Positions 25,329 to 38,166 are shown, numbered from the stretch's first letter. The stretch: DNA of 56,948 nt from CAZYQW01 sp964649825 (GCA_964649825.1 CAZYQW010000139.1:1-56948); one strand, 5' to 3'. Program-made: numbers and translations. The notes: a model not told the origin generated them from the letters alone.

Positions 25329-28046
25329 ATGGACGCCGAGAACTCCAACCAGATCCATGAGCTCCTCGACCACGCCGAGTGGCTCCGCGCACTGGCCCGC
25401 CGTCTGGTGTCGGATCCCGTGGAGCAGGACGAGATCCAGCAGGACGTCTGGCTCGTGGCGCTCGCGCGACAGCGCGAACGGGTCCGTGACGTGCGGGCAT
25501 GGCTCGCGCGAGTGGCGCACAACCGCGTGGCCGAGGTGTTCCGAGCGCGTGGACGTCGCACGAGCCGCGAGGTGTCGGCGGCCGTCCCGGAGGCGCTGCC
25601 CTCGAGCGAACGCCTCGTCGAAGAGGCGGAGCTTCAACGCGCGCTCGTCGGGGCGGTGCTCGAGCTGACGGAGCCCTACCGCTCGACGATCCTGCTGCGC
25701 TTCTATCGCGACCTTTCTCCGACCGAGATCGCGGCGAACGAGGGAGTCCCGGCCGCCACGATCCGCAGCCGGCTCAGCCGCGGGATCGCGCAGCTCCGCG
25801 AGCGGCTGGATCGACGCTTCCACGGGCGTCGCGACTCGTGGGTCGGGATGCTTGCTCCGCTCGCGGCGGTTCCGGCGCGAGCGTTCTACACGTCGGGTGC
25901 CGCCGCCGTCGCGGCAGGAGGACTACTGATGAAGATCGGAGTCGGAGTCGCCGCGGTCCTGCTCGTGGCCGGCGCGGTCGTCGCGTTCCGCTGGCTCGGT
26001 GGCGGCGACGCCGGCGACGCGGTCGACGTCGCGGTCGTGTCGGAGAGCCGCGCCGAAGCGGTCGTCCCTCCGCCGACCAGCGTCGCGATCGAGGATCCGA
26101 CGCCGTCGCGTCGCGCCGCCGAGACCGCGGGCTCGGTCGAGACGGCGGCCGCGGTCGATGCGGGACCGTACGAGCACGTCGGGTTCGTGGGGACGGCGGA
26201 CCGCCAGCGGTTGAGCGGGGCGACGATCACGGTCCTCGCGCCTACGGACGATGGGACGCTCGTCGCAACCGAGCTGGTGATGACGAGCCGCGAGGACGGC
26301 AGCTTCGACGTTCCCGCCAGCCTCCCGCGCGACGGGTCGCGCCGCCTGCTCGCGCGGCATCCGGGCTACGCGTCGCTCCTGCGGCCGCTGACGCGGGAGA
26401 TACCGATCCTGCCGCTGGTTCCGGCGACCCGGTTCGAGGGCTACGTCACCGACGCCGCGACCGGCGCCCCCGTCGCGGGGGTCTCGATCCGCGTGGGCCG
26501 GGTGGTGGATCCGGTCGGTGCGGTCACCTCGGACGTCAACGGGTTCTACGCGCACGATCGGGTCCCGAAGGAGCCGCGGGCGAGCGTCGTCGCGATCGCG
26601 CCGGGACGATCCCCGTTCATGGAGCGCGTCGCGGTGGACCTCGCCACGACGGTCCAGCGGCACGACATCGTGCTGCCGGCCGCGACGAGCTTCCGCGGAC
26701 GCGTGGTCGACGTCGCGACCGGCGATCCGGTGGCCGGCGCCCGGCTGAAAGTGGTCCACGAGTTCGCGGAGACCGGCGCGGACGGCACGTTCCGGTTCGC
26801 CGCGCCCGACGGCAAGGCGCGGGTCCAGATCCACAAGCGGGGGTTCTCCTCCGTGTCGGTGAAGGCGGACACGTCGGTCGCCCCGGGCGGCGACTTCGGA
26901 GCGATTCCGCTCGTGCGGTCCTGCCGGGTCGAAGGACGCGTCGTGGACGCCGAGGATCGCCCGCTCGCCGGAGCGACGATCCGCGTGCAGTGGGACGACT
27001 CATTCGGCACTTCGGCGGCGGCGCCGTTCCTCGACCGTCCGCTGCCCGCGGACGGCAGGCTCGAGAGCGGAGCGGTCGGGACCTTCCGGACGGATGAGTC
27101 GGGGCGATTCGAGATCGACGCCCTCACGCCGTACCACCGGTACCTCGGCCTCTCCGTGACTCACGCCTCGTTTCCCGCCACTTTGCTTACCGGGCCGTTC
27201 TCGTTCGAGCGGCCGGGCGACGTCCACGTCGAGGAGATCCGCCTCGCGAGCGTCGCGGTGATCGAGGGCGTCGTCCGCGGCGCGAACGCGTCGGACCGGG
27301 CGAGGATCGACTGCGTCGGCGGCGCGCAGAGCGGTGCCGCCGAGTGCGACGCGGAGGGGCGCTACCGGATCGATCTGCTCGACGCCGGCACGTTCCGCGT
27401 CACGGCGCGGCTGCTTTCGTCGTCACGGAGCGGGATGCAGACGGTTCCGGTGGCGCGCGGCGAGACCGTTCGCGTCGACTTCGACTTCTCCGCCCCCGCC
27501 GTCGTGGCGAAGGGACGCCTGCTCGACGCGCACGGGCGCCCCGTCGCGGCCGCGCTGCTGCAAGTCGTCGCGAGGAACGCGTCGTCGCCGCTCTCCGGCT
27601 GGCCGTTCCGCGCGGCCGCGGACGGGACGTTCGAACGTCCCGTCGAGGCCGAGCCCGGCGAGGTGCTCGAGCTCCGCGTCCAGGACCAGGGCATCTGGCA
27701 CCGGTTCGTCGCGTACGCGGGCGCGGAGAACGCGCGCGACTTCGTCATGCCGGAAACCGGCGTCGTTCGACTCCGCTGCCTCGGCCCAGGGCGAGTCGAT
27801 GTCTCCTGGCGTCCGAGCGGAAGCGCGCGCGAGTTCGAGTCCGTCCTCGAGCGGCCGTCCGACGACGGAACGGTGACGTTCCACGTGCCGACCGGGGCGG
27901 TCGATCTCCGCGTGTCGGCGAACGGCTGCGAGTCGATCACGATCGATCGGGTGATGGTCGGGTCCGGGGCCCCGGCGGAAGTCGAGGCCGCGCTGAAGCC
28001 GACCGATGCTGTAGACGGCCTCGCTACGCAAGGATCGGGTGCATGA
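25329..28046 (+). CDS. ECF sigma factor fused to a membrane anchor and six carboxypeptidase-regulatory-like domains
   Basis: This is one uninterrupted 905-residue chain. Residues ~10-75 are sigma-70 region 2 ('DEIQQDVWLVALARQRERVR', 'WLARVAHNRVAEVFR'). Residues ~105-160 are region 4 ('LELTEPYRSTILLRFYRDLS', 'VPAATIRSRLSRGIAQLRER'). A transmembrane helix lies at ~201-222 ('KIGVGVAAVLLVAGAVVAF'), then a Ser/Thr/Pro-rich linker. The rest is a row of beta-sandwich domains of the CarboxypepD_reg-like type, each opening with a motif such as 'FEGYVTDAATGAPVAGVSI', 'FRGRVVDVATGDPVAGARL', 'VEGRVVDAEDRPLAGATI' or 'AKGRLLDAHGRPVAAALL'. The topology would put the sigma part in the cytoplasm and the domains outside, so signal sensing and promoter recognition share one polypeptide. 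No anti-sigma gene is adjacent. Its 3' end overlaps the convergent DUF1501 gene by 23 bp. Confidence 0.85.
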   Translation: MDAENSNQIHELLDHAEWLRALARRLVSDPVEQDEIQQDVWLVALARQRERVRDVRAWLARVAHNRVAEVFRARGRRTSREVSAAVPEALPSSERLVEEAELQRALVGAVLELTEPYRSTILLRFYRDLSPTEIAANEGVPAATIRSRLSRGIAQLRERLDRRFHGRRDSWVGMLAPLAAVPARAFYTSGAAAVAAGGLLMKIGVGVAAVLLVAGAVVAFRWLGGGDAGDAVDVAVVSESRAEAVVPPPTSVAIEDPTPSRRAAETAGSVETAAAVDAGPYEHVGFVGTADRQRLSGATITVLAPTDDGTLVATELVMTSREDGSFDVPASLPRDGSRRLLARHPGYASLLRPLTREIPILPLVPATRFEGYVTDAATGAPVAGVSIRVGRVVDPVGAVTSDVNGFYAHDRVPKEPRASVVAIAPGRSPFMERVAVDLATTVQRHDIVLPAATSFRGRVVDVATGDPVAGARLKVVHEFAETGADGTFRFAAPDGKARVQIHKRGFSSVSVKADTSVAPGGDFGAIPLVRSCRVEGRVVDAEDRPLAGATIRVQWDDSFGTSAAAPFLDRPLPADGRLESGAVGTFRTDESGRFEIDALTPYHRYLGLSVTHASFPATLLTGPFSFERPGDVHVEEIRLASVAVIEGVVRGANASDRARIDCVGGAQSGAAECDAEGRYRIDLLDAGTFRVTARLLSSSRSGMQTVPVARGETVRVDFDFSAPAVVAKGRLLDAHGRPVAAALLQVVARNASSPLSGWPFRAAADGTFERPVEAEPGEVLELRVQDQGIWHRFVAYAGAENARDFVMPETGVVRLRCLGPGRVDVSWRPSGSAREFESVLERPSDDGTVTFHVPTGAVDLRVSANGCESITIDRVMVGSGAPAEVEAALKPTDAVDGLATQGSGA

Positions 28047-29517
28047 CCTCGCCCGTGACGTCCGTGAGCCGGTAGCGCCGGCCTTGGAAACGGAACGTCA
28101 GTCGCTCGTGGTCGATGCCGAGCAGGTGGAGCATCGTCGCGTGGAGGTCGTGGACGTGCACCGGGTTCTCGACGACGTTGTAGCCGAACTCGTCGGTGCG
28201 CCCGTACGTCAGCCCCGGTCGCACGCCGCCGCCCGCCATCCACATCGTGAAGCAGCGCGGGTGATGGTCGCGGCCGTAGGACTTCTCGTTGAAGGTGCCC
28301 TGGCAGTAGACGGTGCGGCCGAACTCGCCGCCCCAGAGGACGAGCGTGTCTTCCAGCAGGCCGCGCCGCTTCAGGTCGAGGATGAGCGCCGCCTGCGGCT
28401 GATCCGTCGCCTTGCACTGCTCGCGGATCTCGCGCGGCAGGTTGCCGTGTGCGTCCCATCCGCGGTGGTAGAGCTGGATGAACCGCACGTCGCGCTCGGC
28501 GAGGCGGCGCGCCAGGAGGCAGTTCGCCGCGAACGTCCCCGGCTTCTCGACGTCCGGTCCGTACATCGCGAGCGTCTCGGCGTCCTCCTCCGAGAAGTCG
28601 GTCAGCTCGGGCACCGACGCCTGCATGCGGAACGCCATCTCGGATTGCGCGATGCGCGCCAGCACCTCGGCGTCGAGACTGCGCTCGAACTCGAGCTCGT
28701 TCAGCTCGGTCACGAGATCGAGCATGCGGCGTCGGTCCGCCCGGCTGACGCCGGCCGGGTCGTTCAAGAAGAGCACCGCGTCGGCCGCCGAACGGAGCCG
28801 GACTCCCTGGTGCTCGCTGGGGAGGAAGCCGCTTCCCCAGAGCCGCGTCGACAGCGCCTGCATGTTGCCGAAGCCCTGGCTGATCAGCACGACGAACGCC
28901 GGCAGGTCGTCGTTCATGCGGCCGAGTCCGTAGCTGAGCCACGCGCCGATCGACGGTCGCCCGGGGATCTGGCTGCCGGTCTGCATGAAGCAGACGCCGG
29001 GCTCGTGGTTGATCGCCTCGGTGTGCATCGAGTGGATGAACGTCAGCTCGCGCGCGATCGAAGCCGTGTGCGGATAGAGCTCGCTGACCCAGACCCCGTC
29101 CATGTCGTTCTCGTGGTGCGAGAACTCGAACATTGACGGGACGAGCGGCAGCGTCGATTGGCCGCTCGTCATGCCGGTGATCCGCTGGTCGTTGTAGATC
29201 TCCGGCATGGCGCGGAGGTCCTTGCCGCTGTGCTCGCGGAGCGCCGGCTTGTAGTCGAACAGGTCGAGCTGCGACGGACCGCCCATCATGTGCAGGTAGA
29301 TGACGCGCTTCGCGCGCGCCGGCCGGTGGGGCGAGCCCAACGCCCCGCGGGCGGGATCGGCGCCTCGATCGAGCGCGCCGGCCCGCGGCGCCAGGAGGCT
29401 CGCCAGCGCACCGACCCCGACGCCGGCCGCGAGGCTGTCGGTGACGCGACCGAAGAACTGGCGTCTGGTCAGGTTCAGGTGGCGTTCTTGGATCGGGTCC
29501 ATCGGCGGCGATTCCAT
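28024..29517 (-). CDS. DUF1501 Tat-exported protein
   Basis: This 497-residue protein starts at the ATG at 29515-29517, 8 bp after the stop of the partner gene; a second ATG 15 nt on is also possible. A twin-arginine signal 'LTRRQFFGRVTDSLAAGVGV' precedes the DUF1501 domain, an alkaline-phosphatase/sulfatase-like fold with 'IYLHMMGGPSQLDLFDYKP', 'FTMWMAGGGVRPG' and 'DLHATMLHLLGIDH'. DUF1501 proteins nearly always pair with PSCyt1-DUF1549-DUF1553 proteins in Planctomycetota, as here, and the pair is abundant in that phylum. Their biochemical role is not established; metal-dependent hydrolysis or modification of polysaccharides has been suggested. The upstream in-frame extension beyond 29517 is a shadow of the partner gene. 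Confidence 0.9.
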   Translation of the reverse strand: MESPPMDPIQERHLNLTRRQFFGRVTDSLAAGVGVGALASLLAPRAGALDRGADPARGALGSPHRPARAKRVIYLHMMGGPSQLDLFDYKPALREHSGKDLRAMPEIYNDQRITGMTSGQSTLPLVPSMFEFSHHENDMDGVWVSELYPHTASIARELTFIHSMHTEAINHEPGVCFMQTGSQIPGRPSIGAWLSYGLGRMNDDLPAFVVLISQGFGNMQALSTRLWGSGFLPSEHQGVRLRSAADAVLFLNDPAGVSRADRRRMLDLVTELNELEFERSLDAEVLARIAQSEMAFRMQASVPELTDFSEEDAETLAMYGPDVEKPGTFAANCLLARRLAERDVRFIQLYHRGWDAHGNLPREIREQCKATDQPQAALILDLKRRGLLEDTLVLWGGEFGRTVYCQGTFNEKSYGRDHHPRCFTMWMAGGGVRPGLTYGRTDEFGYNVVENPVHVHDLHATMLHLLGIDHERLTFRFQGRRYRLTDVTGEVMHPILA

Positions 29518-29525
29518 CACGTGCG

Positions 29526-33092
<3,567 letters not shown>

Positions 33093-33229
33093 GGCACGAT
33101 CCTACCGCGGGGCGCCCGCGGGCGGCGAGGTGCTCCCGGCCCCCGAGATACAATCGACCGCCGACCGTGGGATCACGATTCGGGGGTTCCGCTGACGGTC
33201 GGTCGCGCCCGCGTGACGATCAGGGAGCG

Positions 33230-33313
33230 ATGGAACGTACAAAGCCGAGCGTGGAGCAGAAGTTCGCCCGGTATCGAAACGCCGGCGATCGCAAGGTCCT
33301 TCGTTTGCCGTGA
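33230..33313 (+). pseudogene. 27-codon ORF, possible remnant of a sigma-factor gene
   Basis: MERTKPSVEQKFARYRNAGD plus seven residues resembles the opening of planctomycete ECF sigma factors (typically '..FARYR-x-TGD..') and then stops. It lies in the 336-bp divergent gap 33093-33428, which otherwise should carry promoters for the PSCyt1 and enoyl-CoA hydratase genes; I saw no convincing -10/-35 pair there. GGGAG lies only 2-3 nt before the ATG. It could be chance. Confidence 0.2.
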
Positions 33314-33428
33314 TCCGGACGACCGTCTCGCGTCTCGGCTCCGGTATGTTTGCGCCATTCTTCGTTCGCGGCCGGCCAGGTCGACTCCGGCTCGACCTGA
33401 CCGATCGAACCACGCCGGAGGACGCGCG

Positions 33429-34205
33429 ATGACGGCCCACGATCTCCCGCTGCTCGCGTCGGTCGACGAGGACGGCGCTCTGTCGAGGCTCGTCTTGAAC
33501 CGGCCGCGGGGAAACGTCCTCGACAGCGGGATGATCGCCGCGATGATCGACGAGATCGAATCGCTCCACGACCGGCCGGAGATCCGCGCCGTCTCGTTCG
33601 AGGGGCAAGGCGAGCACTTCTCGTACGGGGCCTCGGTCGAGGAGCACCGGGAGGACTCGATCGGCGCGTTCCTCCCGCGCTTCCACGCGCTGTTCCGCGC
33701 GTTGGCCGCTTCCCGACGGGTGTTGATCGCCGTGATCCGCGGGCGGTGTCTCGGCGGCGGTCTCGAGCTGGCCGCGTTCTGCCATCGCGTGTTCGCCGCG
33801 CCCGGGGCCATCCTCGGCAACCCCGAGATCCGGCTCGGCGTCATCGCGCCGGTGGCGTCCGTGGTGCTGCCGCGGCGCGTCGGCGCGCGCGTGGCCGAGG
33901 AGCTGCTCCTGACGGGCCGGGACGTCTCCGCGGAAGAGGCGCTCGCGCTCGGCCGGGTCGACGTCGTCGCGGACGACCCGCCCGACGCGGCGCGCGCCTG
34001 GTTTCGCGAGCACCTGCAGGACAAGTCCGGCGCCGCGCTGCGCTTCATGGTCGCGGCCGCGCGCGATCGGCTGCACCGAGACCTCGACGAGCGGCTCGAC
34101 CGGATCGAACGGATCTACCTGGACGAGCTGATGGACACGCGCGACGCGCGCGAGGGGATCGCCGCGTTCCTGGAGAAGAGGAAGCCGAGGTGGACGCACC
34201 GGTAG
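33429..34205 (+). CDS. enoyl-CoA hydratase/isomerase family protein (dienoyl-CoA hydratase-like)
   Basis: This 258-residue crotonase-fold enzyme has GGAGGA 6 nt before its ATG. The oxyanion-hole segments are 'GEHFSYGASVEEH' and 'IRGRCLGGGLELAAFCH'. 'NPEIRLGVIAP' and 'ELLLTGRDVSAEEALALGRV' follow, as in the family. The 'ASVEEH...FHALFRAL' pattern and 'RGRCLGGGLELA' are closest, from memory, to cyclohexa-1,5-diene-1-carbonyl-CoA hydratases (Dch/BamR) of anaerobic benzoyl-CoA breakdown. No other benzoyl-CoA gene is nearby, so the exact substrate is unknown; a general acyl-CoA hydratase is equally possible. It is 70 bp ahead of an ABC transporter pair and could be co-transcribed. Confidence 0.75.
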   Translation: MTAHDLPLLASVDEDGALSRLVLNRPRGNVLDSGMIAAMIDEIESLHDRPEIRAVSFEGQGEHFSYGASVEEHREDSIGAFLPRFHALFRALAASRRVLIAVIRGRCLGGGLELAAFCHRVFAAPGAILGNPEIRLGVIAPVASVVLPRRVGARVAEELLLTGRDVSAEEALALGRVDVVADDPPDAARAWFREHLQDKSGAALRFMVAAARDRLHRDLDERLDRIERIYLDELMDTRDAREGIAAFLEKRKPRWTHR

Positions 34206-34275
34206 GCGCACCGCGAGGTCGGTTGGAAGCGTATCGATGCGGAAGTTCCTCGCCCCTCTCGCCACGCCCCGTAAC

Positions 34276-34971
34276 ATGTCGCGCGTGGTTCTCCAGATCG
34301 ACGGACTCAGGAAGGCGTACCGCTCCCCGGACGGTGAAGTCGTGCCGGTGCTCGACGTGGCTTCTTTTGCGCTCGGCGACGAGGAACAGGTGGCGCTGGC
34401 CGGAGAGAGCGGCTCCGGCAAGACGACGCTCCTGCACGTGATCGCCGGCATCCTGACCTGCGACGCGGGCACGGTCCGCGTTTGCGGCGAGGACGTCACG
34501 CGCCTGTCCGAAGCGAGGCGGGACGCGTTCCGGGCGCGGCACGTCGGGTACGTGTTCCAGTCGTTCCACCTGCTGCCGGGGTACTCGTCGCTGGAGAACG
34601 TCCTGCTCGGCATGACGTTCGGCCCCGGACCGGATCGTGCCTACGCGCAGGAGCTGCTCGAACGGCTTGGCATGCAGGATCGCCTGCATCATCGACCGGC
34701 GCAGCTCTCAGTGGGTCAGCAGCAGCGCGTCGCGGTCGCGCGCGCGTTGGCGAATCGGCCGCGGCTCGTGCTCGCGGACGAGCCGACCGGAAACCTCGAT
34801 GCGGCTCGCGCGGGCGAAGCGTTGACGTTGATCCAGGAAGTCTGCCGCGAACGCGCCGCGGCGCTCCTGCTCGTGAGCCATGACGCGCGAGCGCTCGCGC
34901 GCTTCGAGCGCCGCGTCGATCTCGCCGACCTCAACGCGGCGACGCGCCCCGCCCCGGAGGGCGCGGCGTGA
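34276..34971 (+). CDS. ABC transporter ATP-binding protein (LolD/MacB type)
   Basis: This is a ~231-residue ATPase. Walker A is 'GESGSGKTTLL', the Q-loop 'VFQSFHLLPGYSSLENV', the signature 'LSVGQQQR', Walker B 'LVLADEPTGNLD' and the H-loop 'LLLVSHDARALARFERR', all intact. I chose the ATG at 34276, which gives the family-like N-terminus MSRVVLQIDGLRKAY. An upstream in-frame ATG at 34237 would add 13 residues; neither has a strong Shine-Dalgarno. The stop codon overlaps the GTG start of the permease gene (GTGA), so the two are coupled and form one transporter. This family handles lipoproteins, peptides or metals; the permease's His-rich loop suggests the last. Confidence 0.85.
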   Translation: MSRVVLQIDGLRKAYRSPDGEVVPVLDVASFALGDEEQVALAGESGSGKTTLLHVIAGILTCDAGTVRVCGEDVTRLSEARRDAFRARHVGYVFQSFHLLPGYSSLENVLLGMTFGPGPDRAYAQELLERLGMQDRLHHRPAQLSVGQQQRVAVARALANRPRLVLADEPTGNLDAARAGEALTLIQEVCRERAAALLLVSHDARALARFERRVDLADLNAATRPAPEGAA

Positions 34972-36230
34972 AGCGGATCCTCGTCCTCCTCATGATGGTG
35001 CGTCGCAGCCTGCGCCAGCACGCGCTGTCGACGATCGTCACCGTGCTCTCGGCCGCCCTCGCGAGCGGGCTCGTCATGGCCGTATTCTCCCTGTCCGAGC
35101 AGAGCAAGATGGCGTTCACCGGAGGTCCGGCCGGGTTCGACGCGGTGCTCGGCGCGCGCGGCAGCCCGCTGCAGCTCGTCCTGAACACCGTGTTCCATCT
35201 CGAGACCTCTCCCGGCAACGTGCCGTGGTCGCTCTACGAGGAGATGAAGACGGACGCGCGGGTCGACGTGGCGATCCCGTACGCGGTGGGCGACAACTTC
35301 CGCGGCTTCCGCATCGTCGGAACGACCGGCGAGATCTTCAGCCGGTTCGAGTACGTCAAGGGCCGGTCGTTCACGTTCGAACCGGGCGGGCGGCCGTTCT
35401 CGCCCGAGCGCCAGGAAGCCGTGCTCGGCGCGACGGCCGCGCGCGCGACGGGGCTCGCGGTCGGCGCGTCCTTCGAGCCCGTCCACGGCGCGGATCACGA
35501 CGCCGACGCGGCTCACGAGGACGAGTACGTGGTCGTCGGCGTGCTCGAGCCGACGAACTCGCCGGCCGACCGCGTCATCTGGATCCCGATCGAGGGAATG
35601 TTCCGCATGAGCGGACACGTTCTCCGCGGCGCCGGAGAGGAGTTCCACGCCGACGAGCACGCCGAGGAGATCCCTGACGAGCACAAGGAGGTGAGCGCGG
35701 TGATGCTGAAGCTGAAGAGCCCGCAGGCCGGCTTTCGGCTCGATCAGCAGATCAACCGCGAGGGAACCGCGGCTACGCTCGCCTGGCCGATCGGACGCTC
35801 GGTCGCCGAGCTGTTCGAGAAGCTCGGATTCGTCAGTCGCGTGCTCGAGCTCGTCGCCTACCTCGTCGTCGTCGTCGCCGGCGGCTCGATCCTCGCCAGC
35901 GTCTACAACACGATGAACGAGCGACGCCGCGAGTTCGCGATCCTCCGGGCTCTCGGCGCGCGGCGCCGGACGGTGTTCGCCGTGATCGTGCTCGAAGCCG
36001 GCGCGATCGCGCTGCTCGGGGCGCTGCTCGGATACGTCGTCGACTTCGGGATCCACGCCGCGGCGGCGAGCGTCGTGCGCGAGAAGACGGGCGTGGCGCT
36101 CGACCTTCTCCACGTCCATCCGGTGCTGTGGTGGACGCCACCCGTCATGCTCGCGGTGGGGGTGGTGGCCGGACTGCTTCCCGCGATGAAGGCGTACTCC
36201 ACCGACGTGGCCGATGGGTTGGCCGGCTGA
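34968..36230 (+). CDS. FtsX-like ABC transporter permease with His/acid-rich loop
   Basis: This 420-residue permease starts at GTG, overlapping the ATPase stop. The first transmembrane helix is 'LSTIVTVLSAALASGLVMAVF'. The extracytoplasmic MacB-type domain (~50-280) is unusual, with a His/Asp/Glu-rich stretch near 170-240: 'VHGADHDADAAHEDEY' and 'FHADEHAEEIPDEHKE'. Three C-terminal helices carry the FtsX signature 'VYNTMNERRREFAILRALGA'. The His/acid clusters look like a metal-binding site. From memory, the Vibrio zinc-regulated zrgABCDE transporter combines an ATPase and FtsX-like permease of this sort with a DUF3299 protein, and a DUF3299 gene lies 2 kb downstream. Zinc transport is therefore a reasonable hypothesis, not a demonstrated function. 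Confidence 0.85.
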   Translation: MKRILVLLMMVRRSLRQHALSTIVTVLSAALASGLVMAVFSLSEQSKMAFTGGPAGFDAVLGARGSPLQLVLNTVFHLETSPGNVPWSLYEEMKTDARVDVAIPYAVGDNFRGFRIVGTTGEIFSRFEYVKGRSFTFEPGGRPFSPERQEAVLGATAARATGLAVGASFEPVHGADHDADAAHEDEYVVVGVLEPTNSPADRVIWIPIEGMFRMSGHVLRGAGEEFHADEHAEEIPDEHKEVSAVMLKLKSPQAGFRLDQQINREGTAATLAWPIGRSVAELFEKLGFVSRVLELVAYLVVVVAGGSILASVYNTMNERRREFAILRALGARRRTVFAVIVLEAGAIALLGALLGYVVDFGIHAAAASVVREKTGVALDLLHVHPVLWWTPPVMLAVGVVAGLLPAMKAYSTDVADGLAG

Positions 36231-36360
36231 CCCCGCCGACTCGCGAGACCTGAAGATCTCCTCGACCGGGCCGTGCCTGGGGAGCGCCGGATTGGATGGG
36301 AAGCGGAACGCTTCAACCCGGACCACCGCCAGGCGCGGGACGGGCGTGAATCGTTCGGGT

Positions 36361-37368
36361 TCAACCGCCGTCGCCGACTTCCTTCCGCGAGGGCGGCGGC
36401 GGCGGCTTCGAATGGCGATAGACGTACAGGATCTCCTGGACGTGGTCTTTCCAGAGTTCCTCGAGGCGGGTCAGCTCCTTGGCGCTCAGCGCCTCTTCCG
36501 CCCGCCCTTTGCGGATTCCGTCGTGGAGCTTCTGGAGGAACGGCCGGCCCTTGCTCCTTCCGATGAGGAGGTCCGCTATCGTCTCGGCCAGCGCGTAGTT
36601 CCGGCGCGCTCCCACTCCGAAGAGGTCGGGATTCCAATCCTCGCGAGTCCTCTCGGTCAGCCGCGACAGCGGCGGCGTCGTCTGGCCGTACTTGCCGCAA
36701 AGCATGCGTAGGTACCAGAAGTACTCCGAGCGCTCGAAGTGATCGAGGTTCTTGTTCTTTGCGACCGGAAGGCGGAGGTCGTAGGCCTGGAACCACGCCC
36801 CGATGCCTTCGTCGAGCCAGGGGGGAATCTCGTTGCGCCCGAACACCCGGCGCAGGAACGCGTGGGCGCCCTCGTGCTGCAGCACCACGTAGGGGAAGTT
36901 CGCGAACTCACGCTCCGCGTCGCGGTCGACGTAGGTGTAGAGGTGGAACTGGCTCCACCGCTTTCCCTCCCAGGAGTAGTTGAACGCGCCCCGTTCGCCG
37001 CCGGGGAACTGTCGCGTGAACTCGGCCTTCGTGTCATAGATGACGATCGTCGGCTCGACCGAGTCCTGCGGACGCCAGTCCGTGACGGCCTCGAACGCCT
37101 TCTCGAACTGCTCCATGAACAGGGAGACCTCGGCCGCGAACCGCGCGTCGACCTCGGCCTCGACGTTGAACCCGCCCGCGCGGAGGCGAAAGGTCCCGGC
37201 CTGCTCGCGGACCGACTTGACACGATCGTCGATCTCGCGCTCGTCTCGAGTCGTCCACGTCCACGGACTCGACCGCACCGGTTCCTCGCGTGACCGCTCC
37301 TCCTCGCCACCGTCCTGCGCGACGAACGAGGCGGCGACGCACAGGTGGGTCAGTCGAACGAAGCTCAT
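36361..37368 (-). CDS. putative secreted gluzincin-type metallopeptidase (DUF1570-like)
   Basis: This 335-residue protein has a weak N-terminal export signal (MSFVRLTHLCVAASFVAQDG). The zinc motif is 'HEGAH' at 165-169, with the third ligand probably Glu187 in 'PPWLDEGIGAWF', 18 residues after the motif, as in gluzincins. The preceding strand 'FANFPYVVLQHEGAH' and the N-terminal region ('VEPTIVIYDTKAEFTRQFPG') match the DUF1570 group common in Planctomycetota. The C-terminal ~80 residues are helical and end in a proline-rich, charged tail. It is convergent with the ABC permease gene (130-bp gap) and divergent from the membrane-protein gene. The substrate is unknown. Confidence 0.7.
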   Translation of the reverse strand: MSFVRLTHLCVAASFVAQDGGEEERSREEPVRSSPWTWTTRDEREIDDRVKSVREQAGTFRLRAGGFNVEAEVDARFAAEVSLFMEQFEKAFEAVTDWRPQDSVEPTIVIYDTKAEFTRQFPGGERGAFNYSWEGKRWSQFHLYTYVDRDAEREFANFPYVVLQHEGAHAFLRRVFGRNEIPPWLDEGIGAWFQAYDLRLPVAKNKNLDHFERSEYFWYLRMLCGKYGQTTPPLSRLTERTREDWNPDLFGVGARRNYALAETIADLLIGRSKGRPFLQKLHDGIRKGRAEEALSAKELTRLEELWKDHVQEILYVYRHSKPPPPPSRKEVGDGG

Positions 37369-37583
37369 ACTCGTCCAATGCCGTGGAACGTGAAGGCGAC
37401 GCGCATTCGGGCGTCATCGTCGCACGAAACGTAGGAAATCGGCACGCGCGAATCCGGAGCGATCCCGGCTGGCCGGGCGGCGCGACCGGTCCGTCGCATC
37501 CGACTCTGGAACGCGTCCCCGAACTCTCGTAGATTCCGGCCGTTGCCGTACGTTGCTCGTGGCAGGACGATGGAGGTTGCTCG

Positions 37584-38153
37584 ATGGGTCTCATCGGAGA
37601 CACGTTCCGAACGTTGAAACCGGTGGTCTACACGGCTTGGGTCGTTGCGGCCGTTCGTCTCGTGCTCGACGCGACGTCGACCGATCCGAACATGATCGCG
37701 TCGGCGAGCGTCTACACGGCCGTCTTCGTGCTGTTCCTCTTCAGCGCGTTCACCGGGTTCCTCGATCGCCTCGCCTGGAAAGGCGTGTTCGTTGGGGCAT
37801 TGATGCTCGGCGTGCTCGTCTGGTTCGCGCCGAACCTGATCTCGTACACGGTTGCTCAGTTCCAGGGCTGGAACCACACGCGCTACTACGTCGATCAGGA
37901 GCACTGGGCCGTCCAGAAGCGCTTGATGGAGGAAGAGGACGTCGGCTTCTTCGATGCGGCGGATCGGGCGAACGAGGTCATCGGACGCAAGGGACAGACG
38001 CGCGGGCCGCCGCGCGGCGAGACCTCCGTCGAGAAGCTCGAGGCCGGCCTCACGGTGGCCGGAATCACCGTGATCCCCGGAGCGCTCTGGAGCCTCGTCC
38101 TGGGGATCCTGCTCGTCGGGATCCCCGCGTCCGTGAGGCGACGTCGGACCTGA
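37584..38153 (+). CDS. integral membrane protein, 189 aa
   Basis: This is a small membrane protein with GGAGG 7 nt before its ATG. Three N-terminal helices ('VVYTAWVVAAVRLVL', 'VYTAVFVLFLFSAFTGFL', 'GVFVGALMLGVLVWFAPNLI') are followed by a soluble loop rich in charged and aromatic residues ('WNHTRYYVDQEHWAVQKRL') and a final helix 'SLVLGILLVGIPASV' with a basic tail. I recognise no family. It lies between the putative metallopeptidase and the DUF3299 gene, the latter convergent with a 13-bp gap. A link with the proposed metal transporter is possible only through position. Confidence 0.7.
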   Translation: MGLIGDTFRTLKPVVYTAWVVAAVRLVLDATSTDPNMIASASVYTAVFVLFLFSAFTGFLDRLAWKGVFVGALMLGVLVWFAPNLISYTVAQFQGWNHTRYYVDQEHWAVQKRLMEEEDVGFFDAADRANEVIGRKGQTRGPPRGETSVEKLEAGLTVAGITVIPGALWSLVLGILLVGIPASVRRRRT

Positions 38154-38166
38154 CCCGCGAGGTCTC

